A stretch of DNA of 64,000 bases, taken from NCBI RefSeq assembly GCF_001612615.1, contig NZ_BDAU01000004.1:219415-283414 (forward strand), read 5' to 3'. This stretch comes from Nocardia amikacinitolerans NBRC 108937 (lineage in GTDB: Bacteria; Actinomycetota; Actinomycetes; Mycobacteriales; Mycobacteriaceae). Under the pieces are notes generated by a model. It searched no databases and was not told where the DNA came from. It saw only the letters and a list, made by a program, of their open reading frames with translations. This document shows positions 15,862 to 24,834 of this stretch, in pieces; positions within the stretch are counted from its first letter, which is position 1; each line of letters starts with the position of its first letter. Both the position numbers and the translations under genes were made by a program.

Positions 15862-17348
15862 CGATGACCGAACCCTACGAGCGCCGCTCCTACGGGCTGT
15901 GGCAGAAGCCGCGCAGCGCAGGCCTTTTCGGCCTGCGCTGGGAAGAGACCGTGATCGGCTTCGTCGTCGTGATCACGGCGCTGATCTGCGCGATGGTCGG
16001 CGGCTTCCAATGGGGTCTCGTCGTCGGCGGCGTCGGCGTCGCCGTGATGGTTCCACTGGTGTGGCGGACGGGGGGCCGCTCCGGCTACGAGACGGGATTG
16101 ATGATGTTCAACTGGATGCGCTCGCGGAACCGCGGCGAACACGTGTATCGGGGCGGACGGTTCTCCCGGATCCCCGGCGGCGTCACCCGGCTGCCCGGGC
16201 TGCTCGCGCCCTCGAAGCTGTACGAGGGCATCGACGCGGGCGGCTACAGCTTCGGCATGATCCACCTGCCGCAGTTCGCGCAGTACACCGTGGTGCTGCG
16301 GGCCTGGCCGCAGGGTCACGAGGCGGTGGACCAGCCGGTCATCGACCGCTGGGTTTCGGCATGGGGCACCTTCCTCGCCTCGGTGGGCCAGACCAGCGAC
16401 ATCGTGGCCGTTGTCCCGGTCATCGACACCGTCCCCGAGACCGGAAACCGTTTGCTCACCGAGGTTTCCACCATCACCCGCCCCGAGGCGCCGGAACTGG
16501 CCCAGCAGGTGATGTACGAGCTGGCCACCGAGCTGCCGCAGGAGCGGGTGCAGCTGCTGCCGCGCGTCGCCATCACGTTCAAGGCCACCACCGCCGAGCG
16601 TCGCAAGAACCCGGCCGAGGAAGCCGTCGAGATCGGCAGGCGGCTGCCTGGCATCTGCGCGGCGCTCGCCGAGGCGGGCGTGCGCGCCCAGCCGATGTCG
16701 GCCGACGAGGTGATCGCCTTCATCCGGCGCAGCTACGACCCTGCCTCGCAGGCCGACCTCGAGGTCGCGGCCTCCGAACCCGAAGGGCACGGGCTGGATT
16801 GGGCCGACGCGGGCCCGGTCTCGCACGACGAGAAGTGGGACCACTTCATCCACGACGGCGGCCGGTCGGTCACCTGGGAGATGGACGCCGCCCCCGAGGG
16901 CGCGGTGGACGAGCGGGTGTTGCAGCGGCTGCTGGCGCCGAACCCGGAGGTGCCGCGCAAGCGCATCGCCATCGTCTACCGGCCGCACTCGGCCGCCGAC
17001 GCCGCCGAGATCGTCGACGACGACTTCAAGAACGCGCTAGTGGCGCAGCAAAGCGAACGCGGCGTCGTCTCGGCGGCCGCGACCCTGCGGGTGGGCGCCA
17101 CCCAGCAGGCCCGTGAGGAACAGGCGAGGGGTCACGGTGTGACCCGCTTCGGGGCGCTGGTGACCATCACCGAGCCCCTGCGCGGCGACCTGCCGCGCAT
17201 CGAGGCCATCACGCGCGACCTGTCGACCCAGGCGCGTTTGAAGATCCGGCGGTGCTACCGGTACCAGGCGGCGGCCTTCGCGGCCTCCCTCGGGTGCGGG
17301 GTGATCCTGCCGGAGCACGCGACGATTCCGAAGGCATTGGCGGGGTGA
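15858..17348 (+). CDS. SCO6880-family type IV secretion protein (PrgI-like membrane segment plus VirB4 N-domain-like part)
   Basis: A 496-residue protein translationally coupled to the VirB6-like gene. Two transmembrane helices near the N-terminus (VIGFVVVITALICAMVGGF and WGLVVGGVGVAVMVPLVW, residues 32-70) are followed by a soluble region rich in long helices and ending with a conserved KIRRCYRYQAAAFAASLGCG. This matches the actinobacterial SCO6880 family, always found just upstream of a VirB4 ATPase and thought to act as its membrane anchor. No Walker motifs here. Confidence 0.8.
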   Translation: MTMTEPYERRSYGLWQKPRSAGLFGLRWEETVIGFVVVITALICAMVGGFQWGLVVGGVGVAVMVPLVWRTGGRSGYETGLMMFNWMRSRNRGEHVYRGGRFSRIPGGVTRLPGLLAPSKLYEGIDAGGYSFGMIHLPQFAQYTVVLRAWPQGHEAVDQPVIDRWVSAWGTFLASVGQTSDIVAVVPVIDTVPETGNRLLTEVSTITRPEAPELAQQVMYELATELPQERVQLLPRVAITFKATTAERRKNPAEEAVEIGRRLPGICAALAEAGVRAQPMSADEVIAFIRRSYDPASQADLEVAASEPEGHGLDWADAGPVSHDEKWDHFIHDGGRSVTWEMDAAPEGAVDERVLQRLLAPNPEVPRKRIAIVYRPHSAADAAEIVDDDFKNALVAQQSERGVVSAAATLRVGATQQAREEQARGHGVTRFGALVTITEPLRGDLPRIEAITRDLSTQARLKIRRCYRYQAAAFAASLGCGVILPEHATIPKALAG

Positions 17349-17355
17349 GCGATTC

Positions 17356-19686
17356 ATGGCACGCGACAACGAGCCACCCGTACGGGAGCGCGACGAGGCG
17401 CAGGCGCGCCGAGGCAGGCGACGCGAGGACGCCGAACGCGAGGCATGGGGTCGCCCCTCGGCCGAGGGCAGGCCGCACCGCCCGCCCGTCGAGGGCACGA
17501 GCCAACGCGGCGGGCAGCGCTCGGGCAGCGAGGAGATGCCCGAGCGGAGGCGGCGTCCGGCCGGGGACCAGGCGCGGGTGAGCGGCGAGGAGCGGACCGG
17601 TCTGGGGGAGATGTCCGATCGGGAGCGCCGGCCGTCTCGGGACGCGAGCGAGCGGCGCGCGCGCCCCGGCCGCGCCGACGGCGTCCGTCCCGAGCGGGCG
17701 CACGCCGACCGCCCTCCGATGGACCGGGCACGCGCCGAGCACGCGCGGGCCGAGCGGGCCGCTCAGGAACGCGCGCGCGCCAACGGCGCTCGGCCGCAAC
17801 GGCCCGCCGACCGCCCGGTGCGCGGCGAACGGCCCGTCCGCTCCGACAACGGTCGCGGCGGGCGCGCACCGCAGCGCCCGGCGAAGGTCGACTACACCGC
17901 CGACCGCGCGATGGGCGCACCGCACATGGACAAGGCCGCCCGGCGCGCGAAAGCCAAGGCGGACAAGCGCAAACAGTCCGGCCCGCCGCTGCTCGACGAC
18001 GCGACGCGGGCACGGCTGGAGGCCGTCAGCCGGGAGGGCTCCGGCCTGCGCGCGGCATGGGCGACCTTCCGCATCCGCACCGACGACATCCGCCGCCGTA
18101 ACTACGCCGCGCGCGCGGAGCAGACCATCGAGGACGGATTCGACCGCAGCACAGCCCAACTCACCGACCGCGGGTACGCGGGCGCGGGCGGCGGCCGGAT
18201 GAACGTGGTCGGCCGCCCCGTCGAATACCGCGCCACCACGGCGCAGGTGGCCGGTCTGTGGCCGTGGTCGGTCGGCGCCGGCGCGCCGCTGATCGGCACG
18301 CCGCTCGGCTCACACCTGCACACCGGAGCGCCGGTCTGCTTCGACCCGATGAACTGGTTCATGCGCGGCAGCTTCATCACCGCGCCGAGCCTTTTCGTGC
18401 TTGGCCTCAACGGTTTCGGCAAGTCCTCGCTGGTGCGCCGGATCGTGCTCGGCGGCATCGCGCAGGGCATCACGCCGCTGGTGCTCGCCGACGTGAAGCC
18501 CGACTACCGCAAGCTGGTCGAACTGGTCGGCGGTCAGATCATCGACCTCGGCTACGGTCACGGCAAGCTGAACCCGCTGGCGGCCGGTGTGCTCGGCTCG
18601 GTGGTACCGCGACTGGAAGAGTTCCCCGCGCTGCAACTGCAAGTGCTGCAAGACATGCGGGCCAGGCAGGTCACACTGATCGCGGGCCTGATCGAGCTGG
18701 TGCGCGGCGCGCGGGTGCGCGACTACGAGGAAACGCTCATCTCGACCGCGCTGCGCATCCTCTACCAGCCGGGCAGCGGCTATACCCCGGACCAGCCGCC
18801 GATCATGGAGAACCTGCTGGAGGTGATCCAGGCAGGCGGCGAGGAGCTCCAGCTCGACGCGGGCGCCGACGATCCCGCCGAATACCAGGTCGCGATCAAG
18901 AACCTGCGCCGCTCGCTGCGCGCGCTCACCCAGGGTCCGTTCGGTGCGGTCTTCAACGGCCAGACCTCGGTGCCGATCGACACCGAGGCGGTCGCCGTCT
19001 GCATCGACGTCTCGCACATCCCGACCGGCGACAAGAAACTCAAAGCCGCTGTGATGCTGGCCTGTTGGGCCGACGGCTTCGCCTCGGTGGAGGCCGCGCA
19101 CGTGCTCGCCGACGCGGGCCTCGGGCCGCAGCGCTACTTCCAGGTGGTGATGGACGAGCTGTGGCAGGTGCTCGGCCTCGGCGACTTCATGGTCGACCGC
19201 GTCGACGAGCTGACCCGTCTGCAGCGCGGCCTGGCCACCGCGCTGATCATGATCAGCCACACGATCAAGGACCTGCAGGCACTTGGCTCGGAAGCCGCGA
19301 TCGCCAAGGCGCTCGGCTTCCTGGAGCGGGCGCGCGCCAAGATCTTCGGCGCGCTGCCCGCCGAAGAGGTCAAGCGGCTCGACAGCACGGTGCCCTTCAC
19401 CTCCGCCGAGGAGGAGATGGTGACCGGATGGTCGGCGCCGCAAGCGTTGACAGGTGAGGCGCTGAAACCGGGCCAGCAGCGCCCCTCTCCGCCGGGCACG
19501 GGTAAATTCCTGCTGAAGATCGGTGAGGATCGGCGTCCCGGCATTCCCTTCCACATGGAATTCACGTTGTCGGAGAAGGAAAGCGGGATTCACGACACGA
19601 ACCAGCGGTTCAGTGAATTCACCGGCGGCCCGAATACCGAATCCACCGCGCGTGGCGGTGAATCCCCGAACGGGAGCGCGGCATGA
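17356..19686 (+). CDS. VirB4-like secretion ATPase
   Basis: A 776-residue protein. Residues 1-215 are an exceptionally Arg/Glu/Pro-rich, low-complexity extension. The AAA+ motor follows, with Walker A GLNGFGKSS near 350-358 and a VLADVKPDYRKLVELVGGQI segment typical of VirB4. Walker B is VVMDELWQVLG near 598-608, and MISHTIKDLQALGSEAAIAKA corresponds to motif C and the arginine-finger region. It should power substrate translocation and pilus assembly from the inner face of the membrane. It lies 7 bp after the SCO6880-type gene. Confidence 0.9.
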   Translation: MARDNEPPVRERDEAQARRGRRREDAEREAWGRPSAEGRPHRPPVEGTSQRGGQRSGSEEMPERRRRPAGDQARVSGEERTGLGEMSDRERRPSRDASERRARPGRADGVRPERAHADRPPMDRARAEHARAERAAQERARANGARPQRPADRPVRGERPVRSDNGRGGRAPQRPAKVDYTADRAMGAPHMDKAARRAKAKADKRKQSGPPLLDDATRARLEAVSREGSGLRAAWATFRIRTDDIRRRNYAARAEQTIEDGFDRSTAQLTDRGYAGAGGGRMNVVGRPVEYRATTAQVAGLWPWSVGAGAPLIGTPLGSHLHTGAPVCFDPMNWFMRGSFITAPSLFVLGLNGFGKSSLVRRIVLGGIAQGITPLVLADVKPDYRKLVELVGGQIIDLGYGHGKLNPLAAGVLGSVVPRLEEFPALQLQVLQDMRARQVTLIAGLIELVRGARVRDYEETLISTALRILYQPGSGYTPDQPPIMENLLEVIQAGGEELQLDAGADDPAEYQVAIKNLRRSLRALTQGPFGAVFNGQTSVPIDTEAVAVCIDVSHIPTGDKKLKAAVMLACWADGFASVEAAHVLADAGLGPQRYFQVVMDELWQVLGLGDFMVDRVDELTRLQRGLATALIMISHTIKDLQALGSEAAIAKALGFLERARAKIFGALPAEEVKRLDSTVPFTSAEEEMVTGWSAPQALTGEALKPGQQRPSPPGTGKFLLKIGEDRRPGIPFHMEFTLSEKESGIHDTNQRFSEFTGGPNTESTARGGESPNGSAA

Positions 19687-19765
19687 GATACCGTCCAGGA
19701 CGCGAAGCAACAAGGATCGGCCGAGCGCCTGGTTGGGCGGTGTTGTTCGGCGGAAGGAGTGCCGC

Positions 19766-20074
19766 ATGATGCCGCATCGTTCGTATCGCAGAGTGTCGCC
19801 GGAAGTGCGTAAGGCCGCCGTCGAGCAGGTCATCGCGCTGACCGGCAAACTACGCAGTGAATCCGAGGCATGCCGGGTGGTCGCCGAGCAGATCGGCGTC
19901 CACACCAACTCGGTGCGCAATTGGGTGCGCGCCGCGGAAGGCCCCGGGCTGGAACGCATGGACGCGACCGCGCTGCGCCGGAAAGTGGCGCTGCTGCAAC
20001 AACAATTGGCGGCCGCCGCCGAAATGAACCGCACCCTCGCCGACACCCTCAACGAAGCCCGACGCCACACGTGA
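19766..20074 (+). CDS. IS3 OrfA-like helix-turn-helix / coiled-coil protein (possibly domesticated)
   Basis: ATG 19766 follows aaggag; 102 residues. RRVSPEVRKAAVEQVIALTG...ESEACRVVAEQIGVHTNSVRNWVRAAE is the HTH of IS3-type OrfA proteins. Residues 65-95 form a leucine-zipper-like coil (LRRKVALLQQQLAAAAEMNRTLADTL). No OrfB transposase frame or terminal repeats follow: the M23 peptidase gene starts 58 bp downstream. The gene lies in line with the T4SS operon and has its own good ribosome site, so a co-opted regulator is more likely than a working transposon. Confidence 0.7.
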   Translation: MMPHRSYRRVSPEVRKAAVEQVIALTGKLRSESEACRVVAEQIGVHTNSVRNWVRAAEGPGLERMDATALRRKVALLQQQLAAAAEMNRTLADTLNEARRHT

Positions 20075-20132
20075 CCATTCCCCCCGAGTCGCATTCGAAC
20101 TCCGGCGCCCCGCCGCGTCCCCGTGCGAGGGC

Positions 20133-21800
20133 GTGGTGACCGGCCGCGGCGTGTTGTGGACGGCCCTCGGCGCGGTGATCGGACTGATCGCCCTGGTACT
20201 GGTCGTGGTGCTGCCCGCCGTCGAGGACCCGTGCGAGGACGCGTCGGTGCTCGGCCCCTCGCAGACCGCGTTGCCTCCGCTGGGTGGTGACCCGCCGGGC
20301 GCCAGTCCCGCAGGTGCCGCCGAACCCAGTGCCTCCCAGGCGAATCCGACCGTCACCGGCACTCCCTCGCTGGCCGCGGGCATCGGCCCGATCCGGCGCA
20401 CCCTGCCGATGGCCGCGGGCACGTTCACGATCTCGGACACCTTCGGCTCCCGCAACGGCGGCCACCGCGGCGTCGATATGGCGGCGAGCGACGGCACCCC
20501 GATCTTCTCGGTGGCCGACGGCCGGGTGGTCGCGGCCGGACCGGCCTCTGGCTTCGGCAACTGGATCGTCGTCGACTCGGTCGACACCAACGGCAGGTCG
20601 TATTCGGCTGTGTACGGGCACATGTGGGACCACGGCGTGCTGGTGCGGGTGGGGGAGAGCGTGCGGGCGGGTCAGCAGATCGGCATGGTCGGCTCGGCGG
20701 GCGAATCCAGTGGCCCGCACCTGCATTTCGAGATCGTCCCCGGCGGACGCTTCACCGGCGGCCGTCAGATCGACCCGCTGCCCTGGCTGGACGGCGCGCC
20801 CACCCCGGACCTCGGCGGCGCGCAGTGGTACTCCGCCGACCCGCGGTGCCAGCGCGGCTTCGGCAGCGCGGGCGGCGCGCTGGCCGCGGGCAAGGTGCCC
20901 CAGGAACTCGAGATCTGGTACCGCCGTGCGGGTTCGCTGTGCCCGCAGATCACGTCCTCGTTGCTGGCCGCCCAAGGCAGGCAGGAGTCGGGTTTCCGCA
21001 GGGGTCTCACCTCGCCGGCGGGCGCGCAGGGTCTTGCGCAGTTCCTGCCCGGCACCGCGGCCGCGATCAACCCCGACGACGGCAGGCCGTATGTCATCGA
21101 TGCCGATGGCAACGGCGTGGCCAGCGTGTGGGACGACGGCGACGCGATCATCGGGCAGGGCCGTTATATGTGCGCCATCGCACGCAAGGTCGGCCAGTGG
21201 GTGTCCGAAGGGCGCGTCCAGGGGGATGTCACGGCGCTGACGCTGGCCGCCTACAACGCGGGCGAGGGCGCGGTGCTCGCGTCGGGCGGCATGCCGAATC
21301 AGTATGCGGCGCACTACTCCGAGACCCGGCCGTACGTGGCGAACATCCTCGCGATGGAACCGCAGTACCGCGCGCCGGGTTCGACGGGACGCTTCAGCCC
21401 GCAGGAAGGCAGCGGCGGCGAACAGATCCTGGAGGCCGCGCACGACTGGCTCGGCACACCGTACGTGTGGGGCGGCGGCGGGCCGCAGGGGCCAACCGGC
21501 GGCGGCATGGACGGCCCCGGTCTGACCGCGGCCGCGGTGTTCGCGGCCTCCTCGGGCGCGGTGACGTTGCCGCGCACCGCCGAACAGCAGTGGGAGGCAG
21601 GCGTCGAGGTGCCGATGAGCAAGGCGCGGCCCGGAGATCTGGTGTTCAGTTCCTTCGGGCCGCGCGGACCCGCGGAGGTCGGAATCTATGCCGGTGACGG
21701 ACGCATGATCCAGTCCGTGCCCGGTTCGGACGCGCGGTCGGGCGGCGGCGTGATGGAGGTCGCAGTGCCCGGCGACGCACGGCTGCGGAGGGTACTGTGA
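20133..21800 (+). CDS. Three-domain peptidoglycan protein: M23 peptidase + lytic transglycosylase + degenerate NlpC/P60
   Basis: A 555-residue protein with one N-terminal membrane helix (VLWTALGAVIGLIALVLVVVL). The M23/LytM domain (95-205) keeps its zinc ligands (H111, D115, HLH at 196-198). A Slt-type transglycosylase domain (255-400) has catalytic E285 in GRQESGF. The last domain (430-555) has the NlpC/P60 frame YVWGGGGPQG but reads DGPGL where DCSGL carries the nucleophile, and EVGIY where HVGIY carries the catalytic His. The first two domains should open the cell wall for the secretion channel; the third is probably a binding module. Stop overlaps the next start. Confidence 0.9.
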   Translation: MVTGRGVLWTALGAVIGLIALVLVVVLPAVEDPCEDASVLGPSQTALPPLGGDPPGASPAGAAEPSASQANPTVTGTPSLAAGIGPIRRTLPMAAGTFTISDTFGSRNGGHRGVDMAASDGTPIFSVADGRVVAAGPASGFGNWIVVDSVDTNGRSYSAVYGHMWDHGVLVRVGESVRAGQQIGMVGSAGESSGPHLHFEIVPGGRFTGGRQIDPLPWLDGAPTPDLGGAQWYSADPRCQRGFGSAGGALAAGKVPQELEIWYRRAGSLCPQITSSLLAAQGRQESGFRRGLTSPAGAQGLAQFLPGTAAAINPDDGRPYVIDADGNGVASVWDDGDAIIGQGRYMCAIARKVGQWVSEGRVQGDVTALTLAAYNAGEGAVLASGGMPNQYAAHYSETRPYVANILAMEPQYRAPGSTGRFSPQEGSGGEQILEAAHDWLGTPYVWGGGGPQGPTGGGMDGPGLTAAAVFAASSGAVTLPRTAEQQWEAGVEVPMSKARPGDLVFSSFGPRGPAEVGIYAGDGRMIQSVPGSDARSGGGVMEVAVPGDARLRRVL

Positions 21801-22429
21801 GCGAACACGCCGAGGCGCGAGTGCTGATCGGACCGCCACCGTGTCGGTCCGGGCGGTTAGCCTTGAAAGACAGAGCAACTGCACGCGCGAAACTGGTGGT
21901 GATGCTGGTGGTGAGCGTGGCGATGACCGTCGCGGCCTGCGGGCGCGACCAGACCGGCGAATCGGGTTCCGGTGCGCCGCAACCCGCCACGTCCACGACC
22001 AGGCTGCTCGAGAACGTGCCCGCGCCGGACCCGGTGACGCCGGACGGTGTCGCGGTGGCGGCGCTGCGCGAGATCTACACTTGGCGGCCCGCCACCGAGG
22101 CGCCGGGCGATTCGCTGGCCAGGGCGCGGAAATGGCTGGGGCCCAGCATGATACGGATGTTGGACGGCGATCCGTCGGTCACCGAGACGCCCAAGCCCTC
22201 GCTGCAGTGGGCGGACTGGGCCAAGGCGAAGGCCACCGTCGAGGCGTTCACCTTCGCCTCGGGGGACCGGCCGCCGCCGGGGCCCGATCCGGACCTGGCG
22301 CAGTTCAAGATCGGCATCGAGCAGACCGTCGTCTACCCGAACGGGCGCAAGGAACCACTGGCGCCCGCGACGGTGATCGCCACCGTGGTGCGCACGCCCG
22401 ACGGCTGGCGGCTCGACGCGTTCCGCTGA
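21797..22429 (+). CDS. Lipoprotein of the T4SS-like cluster
   Basis: A 210-residue protein starting at GTG 21797 inside the preceding gene's end. Residues 32-48 form a signal sequence (LVVMLVVSVAMTVAACG) with lipobox VAAC, so the N-terminal 25 residues before it are unusually long and a later GTG start is possible. The mature domain (DGVAVAALREIYTWRPATEAPGDSLARARKWLGPSMI) resembles the small external domains of other channel proteins in this cluster. Function beyond envelope association unknown. Confidence 0.7.
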   Translation: MSEHAEARVLIGPPPCRSGRLALKDRATARAKLVVMLVVSVAMTVAACGRDQTGESGSGAPQPATSTTRLLENVPAPDPVTPDGVAVAALREIYTWRPATEAPGDSLARARKWLGPSMIRMLDGDPSVTETPKPSLQWADWAKAKATVEAFTFASGDRPPPGPDPDLAQFKIGIEQTVVYPNGRKEPLAPATVIATVVRTPDGWRLDAFR

Positions 22430-22469
22430 CCACACGCTTTCCACCGCAAGGCGATTCGAGGAGACAGAC

Positions 22470-24314
22470 ATGGCGAAGAAGAAGAAGGTGACGGATCCGG
22501 CGATACCCGGACCCGATCTCGGTCTGTTATCGGTCTACGCCGGTGCCGTGGTGATCGGAACGCTCTTGGTGGCCCTGCATCTCGGCAACCAGATGGCGGC
22601 CGAGCCGCAGGACCTGCCGATCAATCCGATCGAGATCGTCGCCGGGATCGCACGCGGTAAGTACACCTGGCCGACCGGCGCGACGGTGATCCTGCTGCTC
22701 GTGATCTCGTGCGCCGTCGCCGTCCTGGTGGTGCGCAGGCAGATGAACAAGCGCAAGTCCAAAGGCGCACTGCCGATCGACGAGAAGGCCCAGTACATGG
22801 GAACGGGCGGCGCGATCCGCGCGCTCACCGAGGCCGGTGTGCGGGAGAAGGCCGAACAACTCGGAATGAACCTCGGTTACGACGATGCGCCCGGCGTGCC
22901 GATCGGCGTGAGCGTCGCCGACGGTGTCATGCTCTACGGCTCCTACGAGGACCTGCACCTGGACATCTGGGGTCCGCGCCAAGGCAAGTCGACGTCCCGT
23001 GTCATCCCGGCGATCCTGTCCGCCATCGGCCCGGTGCTGTCCACCTCGAACAAGCGCGACGTCGTCGACGCGACCCGCGACGTACGAGAGTCCAAGGGCA
23101 GCCCCACCTTCGTGTTCGACCCGCAGGGCGTCGCCGACGAGAGTCCGAGCTGGTACTGGAACCCGCTGGACTGGGTCGACGCCAGGCACGAGGGCTGCGA
23201 GATGCGCGCCCAGCGGCTGGCCGGGCACTTCGCCGACGCCGACAACGGCGCCGAATCCAAGTCCGACGAGTTCTTCGATCCCGAGGCCGAGGATCTGCTC
23301 GCCGCGCTGTTCCTCGCCGCCGCGGTCGGCCAGCGGCCGATCGTGCAGGTGTGGGACTGGGTCACCAACCCGGTCGACACCGAACCCATCGAGCTGCTGC
23401 GCAACGCCCGCCACCACTACATGGCCTCCGGCCTTGCGATGCAGTACAACGCCGATCCCCGTACCCGCAGCGGCATTTTCGGCACCGCCAAGAAGATGGT
23501 GCGCTGTCTGCAGCTGTCCAACGTGCACGACTGGATCCTGCCCGGCACCGACCCGCGGACCGGCCAGACCCGCAGGCAGTTCGACGAGCTCGAGTTCATC
23601 GAGCGCAACGGCACGCTGTACTGCCTCTCGCTGGAAGGGCGCGGTTCGGCGGCGCCGCTGGTGAGCGCGCTGACCGAGGCCGTCATCGACGTGGCCATGC
23701 GCAAGGCGTCCCGCTCGCGCGGCGGTCGCCTGCCGATCCCGCTGCTCGCCGTGCTGGACGAGGCGGCGAACGTGGTGCGCTGGAAGGATCTGCCCAAGCA
23801 GTACAGCCACTTCGGTTCGCGCGGCATCGTGGTGATGACGGTGTTGCAGTCCTGGGCGCAGGGCGCACGCTGCTGGGGCGACGCGGGCATGCTCGCGCTG
23901 TGGTCGGCGGCCAACATCAAAGTGCTCGGCAGCGGCGTCGACGACATGAACTTCCTGCGCGACCGCTCCGAGGCGATCGGCGAATACGACTCCATCTCCG
24001 GTTCCGTCTCGGAATCCAAAGGCGGCAAGAGCTATTCGCGGTCGCTGGGCTCGTCGAAGACGTTCAGCGTCAACGCGCTCACCACGCTGCCGCGCGGCCG
24101 CGCGATCGTGTTCACCTCGGGTCAGCCCGCGGTGCTCATCCGAACGGTTCCGTGGTGGGAGGGCGAGTACGCTGCGGACGTGAAGAAGTCGATCGCGCAG
24201 CACGATCCGCAACGCAAGACCGAGATCACCGACCTGATCGGCTCGCCATCGCTGACCAAGGTCCCACCGCAACAACCCGATGCGGGCCAAGTCGAGGAGG
24301 TTCGGCCCCTGTGA
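22470..24314 (+). CDS. VirD4/TraG-type coupling ATPase
   Basis: A 614-residue protein with two N-terminal transmembrane helices (VYAGAVVIGTLLVALHL and ATVILLLVISCAVAVLVV). A TraG/VirD4 motor follows, with Walker A GPRQGKST at 168-175 and Walker B LLAVLDEAANVVRWKDLP near 426. Coupling proteins deliver DNA or protein substrates to the VirB4 channel. The C-terminal TraM-recognition region (HFGSRGIVVMTVLQSWAQG, GRAIVFTSGQPAVLIRTVPW) is intact. No relaxase gene accompanies it in this window. Confidence 0.92.
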   Translation: MAKKKKVTDPAIPGPDLGLLSVYAGAVVIGTLLVALHLGNQMAAEPQDLPINPIEIVAGIARGKYTWPTGATVILLLVISCAVAVLVVRRQMNKRKSKGALPIDEKAQYMGTGGAIRALTEAGVREKAEQLGMNLGYDDAPGVPIGVSVADGVMLYGSYEDLHLDIWGPRQGKSTSRVIPAILSAIGPVLSTSNKRDVVDATRDVRESKGSPTFVFDPQGVADESPSWYWNPLDWVDARHEGCEMRAQRLAGHFADADNGAESKSDEFFDPEAEDLLAALFLAAAVGQRPIVQVWDWVTNPVDTEPIELLRNARHHYMASGLAMQYNADPRTRSGIFGTAKKMVRCLQLSNVHDWILPGTDPRTGQTRRQFDELEFIERNGTLYCLSLEGRGSAAPLVSALTEAVIDVAMRKASRSRGGRLPIPLLAVLDEAANVVRWKDLPKQYSHFGSRGIVVMTVLQSWAQGARCWGDAGMLALWSAANIKVLGSGVDDMNFLRDRSEAIGEYDSISGSVSESKGGKSYSRSLGSSKTFSVNALTTLPRGRAIVFTSGQPAVLIRTVPWWEGEYAADVKKSIAQHDPQRKTEITDLIGSPSLTKVPPQQPDAGQVEEVRPL

Positions 24315-24387
24315 GCGCGCGTAGCGAGCGAACCATGAACACAGCACGAGCTGTCGCGACGGAGCCGAGCGTCAGCGAGGCGGAGTC

Positions 24388-24771
24388 GTGACCGAACAGC
24401 AGCAGCACATGATTTACACCAACGTCGTCGAATTCGTCGAGAACTACCTGAGCCTGGTCTACCGGCGGCAGGTGACCGACATCAGCGAAACCGTATGGTG
24501 CCCCGAGTGGTGGAAGCACGCAGAGGCGGTGGCGCGGCTGGACGCACTGTGGCGCGCCTGGGAGCACTACCGCATGGAACCCAGCACCGGGCTGAGTGTC
24601 TGGTTCCTCGATCACGCCGACCCGCACATGACCAAGCTGTTCGACCCGCGCGGGCCGTTCAAGTACTGCAGTGTGCGCAACGGGCACAAGGACATGCTGA
24701 GCCCGCTGCCGCTGAAGTCGCCGGCGCAAGGCATGTTCGGCGATCCGACGGTCGGCGACTTCCGGGTCTAG
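24388..24771 (+). CDS. DUF4913-family protein
   Basis: GTG 24388; 127 residues, soluble, no signal. The pattern IYTNVVEFVENYLSLVYRR ... WCPEWWKHAEAVARLDALWRAWE ... MSVWFLDHADPHMTKLFDPRGPF is that of DUF4913, a small family common in actinobacterial plasmid and integrative-element loci (here SVWFLDHADPHM). Function unknown. It is the last rightward gene of the cluster and is followed by a terminator hairpin. Confidence 0.8.
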   Translation: MTEQQQHMIYTNVVEFVENYLSLVYRRQVTDISETVWCPEWWKHAEAVARLDALWRAWEHYRMEPSTGLSVWFLDHADPHMTKLFDPRGPFKYCSVRNGHKDMLSPLPLKSPAQGMFGDPTVGDFRV

Positions 24772-24782
24772 CAGACACCAAG

Positions 24783-24806
24783 ACGCCCGCTGAATTCAGC
24801 GGGCGT
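24783..24806. terminator. Palindromic hairpin between convergent genes
   Basis: acgcccgctgaa is followed immediately by its exact reverse complement, giving a 24-base palindrome between the convergent DUF4913 gene and the coiled-coil gene. It can act as a bidirectional terminator. Confidence 0.7.
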
Positions 24807-24834
24807 TCTCGGGGATTCGGTTCTTTCGCGCGGA

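Noticed and set aside
19766..20074. Complete IS3 insertion sequence
   Set aside because: No OrfB, no terminal inverted repeats and no target duplication around it.
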